A stretch of 56,760 nucleotides of DNA. It comes from Schizochytrium sp. CCTCC M209059 (Eukaryota > Sar > Bigyra > Thraustochytrida > Thraustochytriidae). Positions 40,666-52,994 of the stretch are shown in pieces (the first letter of the stretch is position 1; each line of letters begins with the position of its first letter). The stretch is taken from positions 615,948-672,707 of the forward strand of contig KN805383.1 of the NCBI GenBank assembly GCA_000818945.1. The letters run 5' to 3'. Under the pieces are notes generated by a model. It was not told where the DNA came from. It saw only the letters and a list, made by a program, of their open reading frames with translations, and ran no database searches. A program made the position numbers and the translations under genes.

Positions 40666-43170
40666 ATGCCTCGCGCCTTGGGGAAAAAGCTGCGTGCAAG
40701 CTTGACGCGGCTGAGCTTGTCGCGCAAGAAAGATGGCGATGTCCTCAGCGCCAACGTACGCGACATCATCGATCCCCGAAGTGTCTCTCTGCGTGCAGTC
40801 CTCAACGTAAGGGATGGCATTCTCAGCGGCGACCTGGCCGAGGACGTGGAGCTCTTCGTGGCCACCCGCGACCTTTCCTCCGACATCAAAGAAGGCACCA
40901 CACTTCGTGCCCTTGAAACCAACGAGGATGGCTCGCGCCAGGGCTGTGTGGCCTTCGTGGTCGATCCCGTTGATTTTGATCCCGAGACGGACGCTGTGGC
41001 AAAAGAGCGCCAAGAGTGGACCATCGAAGACGTGGTTGAGCATGTTGTCGTCCCCGCTACGCAAGGCATGAAAGAGTCGCAGGTTTATCTCAGCCTCTTC
41101 GATGGCGCAGACGTGGGTAGTGATTTCCAGGGTGCCTTCGTAAGCCAGGCGCGCAGCTGCCGCTTCGTCGACCTCGTTGCCGCCCTTGAAGACTACTTTG
41201 GAAGCGAGAACGCCGAGTCAGCCTTTATCTGGATGGATATCTTTAGTGCCAACCAGCCAATCCTCGCTCGTGCGGATGAAGACACGCCCACCGAAATGGT
41301 GGAGGCTCGCCAGCAGTACGTGACAGACGGAATGCATCGCGCCATGAGCAGGTTTGAGAAATCTCTCGTCTTCTTTGACACCTGGGAAAAGCCCACACCT
41401 CTGCAGCGTGCATGGTGTCTTTGGGAGGCCTTTGGGTCTATCAACAGCGGACGACTCGTACAAGGCATTTACGCCCCTGGCCAGGAGAAAGATTTCGTGG
41501 ACCACCTGCTCAAGGATCCAACCGACCTTGCCCGCATCGTTGCAGACAAGGTTGACATGCGCGAGGCTGTCTGCTCGAAACCAGAGGACAAGAACATGAT
41601 CAATGACGCCATTACCACCACAGTAGAAGGCGGATTCGTCACGGTGAATTCCAGTGTCAATGAGTGGCTTCGGGCTTGGCACGCGCAAACGACACGCGAC
41701 GCGGTCGAACAAGCCCGCCAACAGCAGGATGAATCCCTCGACCTCGCAGACTTTCTTGTAAAGTCGGCGACGTTCTTTCGGCTGCAGGGCATGCACGGCG
41801 AAGCCTTGCAAAACTGTCAAGAGGGACTTTCTATCCGTCGCGAGGCACTTGGCGACGTCAACGCCGACGTGGCCAATGCTTTGAACGAGCTTGGGGCCAT
41901 CTATGGCGCCCAGGGCCGCTATGACGACGCCATGGCCGCGTACACGGAGGCGCTCGACACGCGGAAACAAATTCTCGGCGATTCGCACGCCGACGTGGCC
42001 TCCACGCTCAATGACATGGGAAGCATTTCATGGCACCAGAGCGACTACGATCAAGCGTTACAGGACTACGAAGAGGCGCTCGAGATTTTCAAGACCACTC
42101 TGGGCGAACGTCACTACTATGTTGCAATCACGCTCAACAACATTGCATCCGTATATGAGTCTACGGGCCGCTATGAGGAGGCCTTGCGATGCCAAGAGGA
42201 CTCTCTTTCCATCAAAAAGGAGGTTCTTGGTGAACGGCATCCATCCGTGGCGACTTCGCTGAGCAACCTCGGCGACGTCTTGAACTCACAGGGGCGCTAC
42301 GAAGAGGCCCTGAAATGCTACGAGGATGCGCTCTCCATTCGCAAAGAGGCACTCGGGGAGAGACATCCGGATGTGGCCTTGACTCTCAACAACGCTGCCA
42401 ACATCTTTCGTTCGCAAGGTCGCTATGACGAGGCCTTGCAATACTATCAAGAGGCTTTGAGCATCAGCAAAGACGCGCTCGGCACGCGAAACACCAACAT
42501 GGCCGCCATGCTCGATGGCATCGCAGCAGTCTACCATGCACAGGGTCGCGTCGAAGATGCCCTCAGATACTACAAATTGGACCTTTCCATTAGCAAGGAA
42601 GCTTGGGGTCCTCGGCACCCTGGCATTGCAGTGACACTGAATAATATCGGCTTTGTGTACGCCGAGCAAGGCCGCAACAAAGAGGCCTTGCAGTACTACA
42701 ACGAGGCGTTATCCATCCGAAAGGAGGCCCTTGGGGAGCACCACCCAGACGTGGCAAACACGCTCAACAACATTGCGGCCGTATACAATGCGCAAGGTCG
42801 CTACAAGGAGGCCCTAAAGTTCTACATGGAGTCGCTCGAGATTGACAAGGCTGCTCTCGGCAGCCGCCATCCTCTTGTAGCGCAAACGCTTAACAATATT
42901 GCGCTCGTCTACTATGCGCAAAAAATGTACCAGGATGCTTTGAACTACTACAAGGAGGCACTCTCCATCAAGCAGGAGACCCTCGGGGACCAGCATCCTT
43001 CGGTGGCCACCACACTGCACAATATCGGTGCAGTGTATTATCAGCGAGACGAGCGCGAGACTGCCCTGGCTTATTTCCAAAAGGCAGAAAGCATTCGTCT
43101 TGAAGTTCTTGGCCCCGACCACCCGGATACGCTCAGTTCGCAGGCGTGGATTACCTCATGCAAAGAATGA
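40666..43170 (+). CDS. kinesin-light-chain-type TPR protein with unusual N-terminal domain
   Basis: 834 residues, ATG at 40666 (gtcgaccATGc) to TGA. A basic N terminus is followed by a domain of about 250 residues (about 120-340). Its signatures are SLFDGADVGSDFQGAFV, FVDLVAALEDYFG, AFIWMDIFSANQ and W...PLQRAWCLWEAFGS, a pattern I associate with large protist TPR/STAND proteins; its function is unknown. From about residue 375 there are ten to eleven TPRs of 42 residues (EALKCYEDALSIRKEALGER, HPDVALTLNNAANIF), very regular at both protein level and DNA level (126 nt). True kinesin light chains have an N-terminal heptad coil instead, so this is unlikely to be a kinesin subunit. It sits close to two NLR-like genes, and a sensor or scaffold role is inferred. 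Confidence 0.88.
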   Translation: MPRALGKKLRASLTRLSLSRKKDGDVLSANVRDIIDPRSVSLRAVLNVRDGILSGDLAEDVELFVATRDLSSDIKEGTTLRALETNEDGSRQGCVAFVVDPVDFDPETDAVAKERQEWTIEDVVEHVVVPATQGMKESQVYLSLFDGADVGSDFQGAFVSQARSCRFVDLVAALEDYFGSENAESAFIWMDIFSANQPILARADEDTPTEMVEARQQYVTDGMHRAMSRFEKSLVFFDTWEKPTPLQRAWCLWEAFGSINSGRLVQGIYAPGQEKDFVDHLLKDPTDLARIVADKVDMREAVCSKPEDKNMINDAITTTVEGGFVTVNSSVNEWLRAWHAQTTRDAVEQARQQQDESLDLADFLVKSATFFRLQGMHGEALQNCQEGLSIRREALGDVNADVANALNELGAIYGAQGRYDDAMAAYTEALDTRKQILGDSHADVASTLNDMGSISWHQSDYDQALQDYEEALEIFKTTLGERHYYVAITLNNIASVYESTGRYEEALRCQEDSLSIKKEVLGERHPSVATSLSNLGDVLNSQGRYEEALKCYEDALSIRKEALGERHPDVALTLNNAANIFRSQGRYDEALQYYQEALSISKDALGTRNTNMAAMLDGIAAVYHAQGRVEDALRYYKLDLSISKEAWGPRHPGIAVTLNNIGFVYAEQGRNKEALQYYNEALSIRKEALGEHHPDVANTLNNIAAVYNAQGRYKEALKFYMESLEIDKAALGSRHPLVAQTLNNIALVYYAQKMYQDALNYYKEALSIKQETLGDQHPSVATTLHNIGAVYYQRDERETALAYFQKAESIRLEVLGPDHPDTLSSQAWITSCKE

Positions 43171-43498
43171 ATGCGTGGCCACTCGCGCCTTCTCCACCAA
43201 AAAGGATTTTCGTCGCGCCACAACAGAGGAAAGAACCTCTTTTACCGACAACATTCCCAGAATGACTCGAAATGACCAATAAAGAAAATATCACATCAGC
43301 CTCATCCGTGTTCAATTTTCTTCTCCTTTCTTCGAGGAAAGAGAAAAAGCAACCTCCGAAACGTGGTATACTACGTGGCTTCCGACGACGACTTTGAAAA
43401 AAGGAAATAAAAAGACAACCCTTGGCGACTTGACGGTGCGGTGGCAATCGGTCTAATCTCGAAATGGGTTGTGCAGATTTCTTGTCAAAGAAGCGGCA

Positions 43499-43530
<32 letters not shown>

Positions 43531-43664
43531 ACAGCGTCAGAAGCATAACCCAAGTTCTACGTCGCGCGCCCGCGAGGAGAGCGCGCGCGCGCGGGCGGAG
43601 TGGGTGGGACCGGAAAGGATCCCGTGCGCTGCTACGTTCACGCGCGAGCAGCGCGCACGCAAAC
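43171..43664. other. intergenic / 5' leader of TFIIH p52 gene
   Basis: No gene is seen. A CAG run lies at 43498-43522. The TFIIH frame is open back to ATG 43464, but that part encodes poly-Ser and Arg/Ala-rich sequence and is best read as untranslated leader. Confidence 0.55.
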
Positions 43665-45260
43665 ATGGCCGCCGTGATTTCCGGCGGCGGCGGCGACGCA
43701 AACAGCAGCGAGGACGAGGGCGCCGGGGACCTCTTCGACTACATTGGCACTCTCGACGAGGCTCGCGTGGGCGACCTCTTCGCGTGTCGCTGGAGCTGCC
43801 TCGGCGTGCTGCGGCATCTCAGTCCTCTGGCCAAACAGCTCGTGCTGCGATTAACGTGCGTCAGAAAGGGCGTCCCGCTAGAATGGCTGAGCAAGAGCGT
43901 CGTGGCCGGAGCGCAAGCCAAAGGAGCCCTGCGCGAGGCGCTCACGCAACTCCGTACACTCAAAGTCCTCGTGGACGTGGTCGGAGAACCTGGCAGAGTA
44001 CAGTTGCACAAGGCGTTTGCATCACAGCTACGGGCGTCAATCGCGGCTCCACAAATCTCGGCTCTTCCTTGGCAGGACGGTCTTGACGGAAGCCGTGGGA
44101 ACGACAAGACCAGCGGCAGTGCGCTGGCGAATCTTGAGGACGCCGCCTTAAGAAAATGGACAGCAATCTTGCATTTCATCGTTGGCTCGACCGAGTACGG
44201 CAACCCTGGCAAGCGGGTCGTAAAACTTCTCGTGAGCATGGGCCTCATGGGCCACGGCGGCGCCTCAGACCGCAGCGGCACGTCGCACAACAACGGCGTT
44301 GCTATTTTAGGCAGCTCTTTGCCACAAATCACTCGTCAAGGCTACGAGTTCATGCTCAAAGACATTCATGAACAGGTGTGGATCTTCATGAAGCATTATA
44401 CGCGTAAAGTGGGCTCGCCAGAGAGTGTGCTCCAGATGCTTTTTCGCATGAGCTATTGCAAACCGGGTACCGAGTGCAGCTCAGGTACGCTCGACGAGAC
44501 GCAGCGAAGTCTCCTGGGAGACTTTGATCTCTTTGGACTTGTTCAGATCGACGAGTTGCGTCGCGATCGCTTCTTTCCAACCTCACTTGGCGTCAACGTC
44601 GTCTTTGGACAGTCACGCGAAGAGCGCATGGCCGCTGCTGCTCGGGCCGTGGACTTACCTGCGCAAAGCGCTCAAACGGGGGCTTCGGACGCCGCCAAAC
44701 GCGTCAAGGGAGAGCCTGGCATGGTCCCGATGAACCGTCGGGCCACCGCCTCGAGCAACGTGTTTATCATTTGCGAGACCAACTTCAAGGTCTACGCATA
44801 TACAGAGTCTTCCCTGCACGTGGAGATGCTGCGTCTATTTGTCAATATCGAGTGCATTCTGCCCAATTTAATCGTCGCAGTCATTACGCGAAGCTCGATT
44901 CGCTCGGCCTTCAAGCTCGGAATTACCGGGAGTCAGATTATCCACTTTCTCTCTGAAAATGCGCACCCACTTTGCAAAAAGCGGCATCGCCTCGTCCCGG
45001 ATAACATTACCGATCAAATCATCCTTTGGGAAGGCGAGCGTAACCGCGTCCGTGCTCAGCGCGGTGTGCTCTACAAGGACTTTCAGCCCGAAGAAGTGGC
45101 TGTTCACAGTGCTGCCGTCGCGCACGCTCTCGAGAACAAGTGGCTTCTTTTCCAGAGTGGACCTCCAAATATGGCTTTTGTCATCCTCGAGTCCAAGCAC
45201 GACGAAATGAGGGCTTTTGTCAAGCGTACTCGCGAACGTTTGCGCAGCAATGTCCTCTGA
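43665..45260 (+). CDS. GTF2H4: TFIIH subunit p52 / Tfb2
   Basis: 531 residues from ATG 43665 (cgcaaacATGG, an excellent context), against 462 in human p52 and 513 in yeast Tfb2. The N terminus has the family pattern LFDYIGTLDEARVGDLFACRWSCLGVLRHL. A winged-helix-rich middle follows (GYEFMLKDIHEQVWIFMKHY, TNFKVYAYTESSLHVEML), then the C-terminal domain (QIILWEGERNRVRAQRGVLY, and YKDFQ through FVILESKHDEMRAFVKRTRE) that in other species binds the p8/Tfb5 subunit. p52 anchors and stimulates the XPB ATPase in the TFIIH core used for promoter opening and nucleotide excision repair. It acts in the nucleus. Insertions around residues 195-215 and 330-360 are Ser/Gly/Ala-rich and probably flexible. 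No introns are needed. Confidence 0.93.
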   Translation: MAAVISGGGGDANSSEDEGAGDLFDYIGTLDEARVGDLFACRWSCLGVLRHLSPLAKQLVLRLTCVRKGVPLEWLSKSVVAGAQAKGALREALTQLRTLKVLVDVVGEPGRVQLHKAFASQLRASIAAPQISALPWQDGLDGSRGNDKTSGSALANLEDAALRKWTAILHFIVGSTEYGNPGKRVVKLLVSMGLMGHGGASDRSGTSHNNGVAILGSSLPQITRQGYEFMLKDIHEQVWIFMKHYTRKVGSPESVLQMLFRMSYCKPGTECSSGTLDETQRSLLGDFDLFGLVQIDELRRDRFFPTSLGVNVVFGQSREERMAAAARAVDLPAQSAQTGASDAAKRVKGEPGMVPMNRRATASSNVFIICETNFKVYAYTESSLHVEMLRLFVNIECILPNLIVAVITRSSIRSAFKLGITGSQIIHFLSENAHPLCKKRHRLVPDNITDQIILWEGERNRVRAQRGVLYKDFQPEEVAVHSAAVAHALENKWLLFQSGPPNMAFVILESKHDEMRAFVKRTRERLRSNVL

Positions 45261-45339
45261 TCGTCCTCCTTCTTTACAAATCTGCTAAAATTAAAACATA
45301 TCTAGCTGCCTCCTTGCGCCTTCTTCGTGCTTCGTGTCC

Positions 45340-45370
<31 letters not shown>

Positions 45371-45712
45371 CGCTGCCGCTGCTTGCGAGAGAAAGAAATG
45401 CCTTTCCCACCCACCACAGGTCCCTGCACGTGACACGGTGACATTGCATTGCGCAACATTGGTTGCGTTGTGATGCGTATGGCAGTGTTTTCGTCGTCCG
45501 AGTCCTGGTCACATCTTCACCAGGAAGCAGAGCAAGCAAGCAGAGCAAGCAGAGCAAGCAGGGCAAATCAAACAAGCAAGCGAGAGAGCTCTCGCGGGGC
45601 GGCTGGCTGCCCGGCCGACGAAAGGGCGGGCGGAAGGGCGGGCAGAAGGACTGCCAACGAAGCGCTCTCGAGAGATCCGCGCGCCGACGAAGAAAAACGA
45701 GAGAGCACGCAC
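45261..45712. other. intergenic / 5' leader with repeats
   Basis: A CTG run at about 45342-45370 and AGCAAGC/AGAGCAAGC repeats at about 45530-45580 occupy this stretch. The oxygenase frame stays open through it, but its translation (SRASRASRAN) is repeat-derived, which argues for the start at 45713. Confidence 0.55.
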
Positions 45713-47041
45713 ATGGCGGAGTTCGCGGACGCCGACATGGGTGGCGTGGAGAGGGAGGAGGACCAGGCCGGGGCGGGCCGGGACGCGGACGCCAAGACGT
45801 CTCTCCGCACACGGGAAGACGGAGACGAGGACGCGAACGATGACCAAGAATCTTGCGACGAGAACTCGTCCTCCGAGGACGAAGAGTCCTCAGACGCCTC
45901 GTCTGACGCGCCAGAGATTGGCCTCGACCAACACGGACGCATTGCGCCTGGGGTGCGCGGCCCTGTAAACTATGGATTCAGGGCCATGCATGGCTGCATT
46001 TCGCTCAGCGAAGAGCTCCTGGCCGACTGCAAGACAGTCTTCTCCGCACGCCAAGCCGAGGACGGCGAAGCCTACAGCGGTGGAGAGACCTACTTTGTCC
46101 GTGCTGACGAGACGCCACAGTCGGCGCTCGAGCAGCTTGCCCTGGACATTTTCCGATTCCATGCCGACTCGCTCATTTACGACGCATCAAAGTCAGGAGC
46201 AGAGTGGTGGACGCTCGTGCTCGACGATGACAGCGACGTCGTCTTTCATTGGGACAAGGATTATGGTCTCGAGGACTATGGCGTCAATGTCTTCCCTCAT
46301 ATTAGCACTGTTACCTACCTCGCCGACCCGGGTGGCGCTACGCTCGTCCTGCAAAAGACGGCGCCCCCGCGGTACAGCGATCCCATCGAGGGCCCGGCCG
46401 GTCCTCTCGTCTTTTGTAGTCGACCACGCGCAGGCAAACACATCTCTTTCGACGGGAGACTCTTGCACGCCGCTTCGGCAGATCTCTTGCCTCTCTTCAC
46501 AGGCGATGACGCGGACCCCATGGCGGGCGCGCAGGGCACGCGCGTGACCTTTCTCGTCAACATTTGGTTCAATCACATGCCACGCGATGCCGAGTCACTC
46601 CCAGACGAAGTCCGCAAGAAGCTTTCTCTGCCCGCAATGGCCGAAAATGGCCGCGAGGCGAGCGCCAGCGGCACCGGCATTGCCCCTGCAGGTAAACTTT
46701 GGACCCGCGCCCCGGGTGTCGCTGCCGCGGGCGCTGAGATGGGGCCGGCTACGCTGCATGTGCCCGAGGATGCAGCGGGCGCCCCCCTCAAGACCTTGCG
46801 CTACGCCTTTGGCGAGGAGGACAACCGCCACGAGGTTGTCCTGACTGTCCCGCGCCCTCCGGGCCCAGCAGCCACGGATTCGGTGCTCCTTAATTTCGAA
46901 CCTGGCGTGGCACCTCGCGTCGTAAAGTGCACCAACGAGGGGGGCACTGGCGCAACGGGAGCAAAATCATCGACGTCAGCTTCATCTTCGGCAGCAAATT
47001 CAAATTCAAATGCGAACGCGATGAATGAGACCGAAGCCTAA
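45713..47041 (+). CDS. 2OG-Fe(II) oxygenase-like protein
   Basis: 442 residues from ATG 45713 (MAEFADADMGG); an earlier ATG at 45473 is in frame but lies before repeat-derived sequence. After an acidic Ser/Asp/Glu-rich N terminus (about 30-65), residues 80-290 form the likely catalytic domain. H179-W-D181 gives the HxD iron motif (FHWDKDYG). A second His at 252 (GRLLHAAS) and an Arg near 277 (GTRVTFLVNIWFNH) stand where the distal iron ligand and the 2-oxoglutarate-binding Arg are expected. GVNVFPHISTVTYLADPGGATLV provides core strands. The C terminus is Ala/Gly-rich with a possible beta domain. Such enzymes hydroxylate proteins, nucleic acids or small molecules; the substrate is not predictable. 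Family assignment rests on motif spacing. Confidence 0.75.
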   Translation: MAEFADADMGGVEREEDQAGAGRDADAKTSLRTREDGDEDANDDQESCDENSSSEDEESSDASSDAPEIGLDQHGRIAPGVRGPVNYGFRAMHGCISLSEELLADCKTVFSARQAEDGEAYSGGETYFVRADETPQSALEQLALDIFRFHADSLIYDASKSGAEWWTLVLDDDSDVVFHWDKDYGLEDYGVNVFPHISTVTYLADPGGATLVLQKTAPPRYSDPIEGPAGPLVFCSRPRAGKHISFDGRLLHAASADLLPLFTGDDADPMAGAQGTRVTFLVNIWFNHMPRDAESLPDEVRKKLSLPAMAENGREASASGTGIAPAGKLWTRAPGVAAAGAEMGPATLHVPEDAAGAPLKTLRYAFGEEDNRHEVVLTVPRPPGPAATDSVLLNFEPGVAPRVVKCTNEGGTGATGAKSSTSASSSAANSNSNANAMNETEA

Positions 47042-47218
47042 GACCTTGGTCTCGCACAAATGCGCCCTCGTGCGCGTAAATGGTATACTTGAGATGCAGT
47101 CATTGTCCCCATTCTGTTGCGTCTTGCACGCAGCAAATTGTACGTTTCTTGATTGCGGAACTAGTATCTCTCGTGCCCTATCTTCTTGACCTCGAGGATC
47201 CGCTGTCAAAACCCTAAT

Positions 47219-47698
47219 TTAGCTCGAAAACGTTTGAAGAAAGGAGCGCTTTTTTGAAAGGATCTTGTCGAGCTCTTCCATCTTACGCTTTTGCATTTTG
47301 CGGCTGAGCTCGCCTCCTGGGATGGAGTCCAGCATCGACTCGGCTCGCGCAAGTTTATCGCGCAGCTCGACCATCTTCGCGCCAGCCTCGTCAGGGGCCT
47401 CGGCATCGACCATATCGTCACCGCCCACGCCGCTCGCAGCAATGACTTGCGCGATGATCTCTCCGATCAGAGGCAGCACGTCAAAAGCCTCGTTAATCTC
47501 TGCCGTCTCCAGCGGGGCGCCCTCCTCGCGCGCGATGCTCCCGCTCAAGCGTCCGTCGTCGCCGCCGTCGCCGCCGCCGCCGCCGCCACCGAGGCCGCCA
47601 TCTCCGCCAAGGTCGCCGAGACCGCCACCGAGGCCGGGCGTAAGGCCGGGCGTGAAGCCGGGCGTGAGGCCGGGCGTGAGGCCGGGCGTCGCGCTCAT
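47219..47698 (-). CDS. Mediator subunit 9-like small protein
   Basis: 159 residues from ATG at 47698, before which the frame is open only through GAAA-repeat sequence. The N-terminal 20 residues are PGLTPG repeats coded by 12-nt direct repeats, followed by a Gly/Asp-rich linker. The conserved-looking part is residues 75-159: FDVLPLIGEIIAQVI, then a charged coiled coil with ELRDKLARAESMLDSIPGGE and KILSKKRSFLQTF. The order LPL-I, helix, M-PG, helix ending in K-LL matches the small Mediator subunit MED9. Mediator bridges activators and RNA polymerase II. The match is by motif only, since small coiled coils are hard to assign. Its start lies about 220 bp from the giant GAAA array, so that array occupies its promoter side. 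Confidence 0.5.
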   Translation of the reverse strand: MSATPGLTPGLTPGFTPGLTPGLGGGLGDLGGDGGLGGGGGGGDGGDDGRLSGSIAREEGAPLETAEINEAFDVLPLIGEIIAQVIAASGVGGDDMVDAEAPDEAGAKMVELRDKLARAESMLDSIPGGELSRKMQKRKMEELDKILSKKRSFLQTFSS

Positions 47699-47888
47699 CT
47701 TGCCGTTCGCTGTCCCGTCTTGAACTGGGCTTGTCCTCGGCGTGCGCGTCTGGATTGGATTTGGGGTTTGGTTTCGAAATTTTGGTTTTGATTTTGCCAC
47801 GCCTGCTTCTTCAAGGCGTGCTTTACAAAAATATAACAAAAACAAAATAATTCTTTGCCTGCCACATTGTTCGTGCTCCACGGCACGA

Positions 47889-50824
<2,936 letters not shown>

Positions 50825-51113
50825 CAGGTGCCGGCTGGCTATCACGTCGCGTAACATGGCAAGGTTCGGTGCCGCGCGGACGGTCCTCTATTACGTGTTA
50901 AAGAGGCCAGACGTCGCGAAAAGGACTTGAAACGCGGGCTCTTGCAGTGAAGAACGCTTTGACTTGACATGACTTGAATTGACTGACCATAGCAGTCAAT
51001 GACTTTAGCAAAAGACGTTGCGATTGCTCTGATTCGGCCCTGCACTGCACAGAAACCTCTCCCTCTCTGTCTTGGCTTTGCTTTGGGGAGAACTGAATCG
51101 CTCGTGCCTTGAC

Positions 51114-52422
51114 TCATTGTTGTGGCGCAAAGTATTGGTGAAAGTAATGCAAGTTCTGACGAACGAGATCCCACTTTGCCGTATCAAAAGTTGCAGGACT
51201 AAAACGCGCCTCCTCATAGAGCGCGACAAACTCGTCGCAACGACGCTCGCTGATGGCGACGCTGCAGTCGGGAGGCTTGCAGAGCGTTTTCAAGCGACCC
51301 ATATAGTCGCGAACAGTTTCCCACGAGTGAATCTGGTAGGCAGGGTTCTCGCGGGCCGCGAGCTCACTGACAAACTCATATGACTTGGCTGTGTATCTCT
51401 TAAAGTTCACACGCGAAAGCTTGCCCATGCCCTTGCGCCCGACACCGGCGCTGTCGACATAGCCCCAGTTCAGGTCCTGACTGGGCGTATTGCCCTGCAT
51501 GACCTCGTTCTCTGCAACAATGAGCTGAATGTTGCGCGCCAACACTGCTCGCTGCAGACATTCAAAAATGCAAATGTACATGTCCGAGTTGAAGGGCGTC
51601 GTTTGATAGGGCCGTCGGCTTCCCTTGCGATGACCCGTCCATAGATCAATCGAGTTATTCGGGAGGCTGGCCAAAAGTCGCTGACGCACGAGTCGACGCC
51701 GTTTGTACAGGCAGCCATACAGCAAGAATGTGACGGCGATGGCACCAAAAGTAAAGAGATAGTGGATGGGTGATCGGAGCGCCGCAGTCGAGTCGTCACG
51801 GAGCTGGGCGACGAGACCCTCCAGACAAACTTCTAAATCCTCCGTGTTACATATTTCCCGTACGGAGACTGATGTTTCGGATGTATTGTCTCGAGTAAAC
51901 AGATAGATGACGACAATGACCAAAACTGGCAGAATGACCATGATCAAAGACATGAAGGCCCAGGAGGTTCTTCGCGTCGAAGCAGAACCCCCGCTGCGTC
52001 CGCGTAAGTTTTCCACTGCATTCTGGTACTCTTCAAGCTTGGCGCGGACGTCTGTGGAAGCATTTTGTTGATTTTTGAGCGAGCTTTCGAGCAGTGGAAG
52101 TTGCTGCAAGCCATCATTACGTAATACGAACGCGGATTCCATGGCTTGTCTTCCCAGGGGAGACACGAGTCGAGAGCTACCAAAAGCTCCTGGTCCTGCT
52201 GTTGCGGCGCCATTTTGGCCTGCGTTGTTTTGGCTGCTACCACCTCCGCCCAGAGGCACTGTACCCCCATAGACGGAGCTGCTGTTGCCGCTGCTCGACG
52301 CGCCGAGGCGTCGGAGATTCTCGACACGAGAAGCGCCGCTCGGGGCGTCTCCGGACTTGCCAAACCTTTTGCGCAGGCTCGTCCCGCCACTAAAGTTGGC
52401 AAGGCCGCCCGAGTTGTTGTTG

Positions 52423-52460
<38 letters not shown>

Positions 52461-52505
52461 CGCCCCGCCGTTCCCGAGGGGCTGCAGTTCGACGTTTCCG
52501 CTCAT
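51114..52505 (-). CDS. two-pass membrane protein, unrecognised (possibly NICE-3/C1orf43-like)
   Basis: 463 residues from ATG 52505 (MSGNVELQPLGNGG); the frame is open further upstream but through Arg/Gln-rich, repeat-derived sequence. Residues 1-180 are low-complexity Ser/Asn/Gly. A helical stretch (about 160-185) precedes TM1 (about 193-213; FMSLIMVILPVLVIVVIYLF). A short lumenal loop with two Cys follows (ICNTEDLEVCL), then TM2 (about 255-272; YLFTFGAIAVTFLLYGCLY). The basic anchor KRRRLVRQR leads into a conserved-looking cytosolic domain of about 190 residues (SDMYICIFECLQRAVLAR, YMGRLKTLCKPP, RRCDEFVALYEEARFSPATF). The last part faintly recalls the NICE-3/C1orf43 family (short helix, then LL..YE.AR and a Phe/Tyr). 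That link is tentative. Confidence 0.72.
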
Positions 52506-52994
52506 GCAGAGTCCTCGAGGCAGCAGCTGCTGCTGCTGCCGCTGCCGTTGCTGCCGGGCCTTCCGCCTTGGCCCACCTGCCGATCGCCAGAGGAGGGCAG
52601 AGCGGGTAGAAGGTAATCTCGCTCGCCGTCGGCTGCGCGCAAGCGACAAGCACACAGCCTGGTCTTGCGCGCTGGCCGTTCCGATAATTTTTTGCCCAAC
52701 TCTGTCTGCCCCAACCCAACTTGAACATGTGTCGAAAAATGGTGTGTATAAAAGCATGTGTATCAACAGCAGCATGGACGAAACATCGGAACTCAAGCGC
52801 ACGAATGAGGAAGGATTCCGAGCAAAACTTTTTCTCCTCCTTCACGACACGCAAGCAAGAGGAAGGTATTGATTGATCGTGATACTGGTATAGAAAGTAT
52901 GTAAGTATTATGATTTTTTTTTGTTTCGTTTTGTTCCAAAGCATCGACGAGGACAGGCGTGCGACCCCAACGCCTCATCTGTAAATGTTGCTGT
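52506..52994. other. intergenic with CAG/CTG and a TATA-like word
   Basis: Carries CTG/CAG runs (52428-52455 overlapping the gene start, and about 52519-52545). GTGTATAAAAGC near 52743 on the plus strand precedes a short frame (MDETSELKRTNEEGFRAKLF, to 52872) that I could not turn into a gene. Confidence 0.45.

Noticed and set aside
40666..43170. Kinesin light chain
   Set aside because: TPRs are of that type, but the N-terminal coil that binds kinesin heavy chain is absent and replaced by a different domain.
52743..52872. TATA-like word followed by a short plus-strand frame
   Set aside because: Frame of about 32-38 codons without continuation; it lies in the 3' flank of the ISWI gene and is probably chance.
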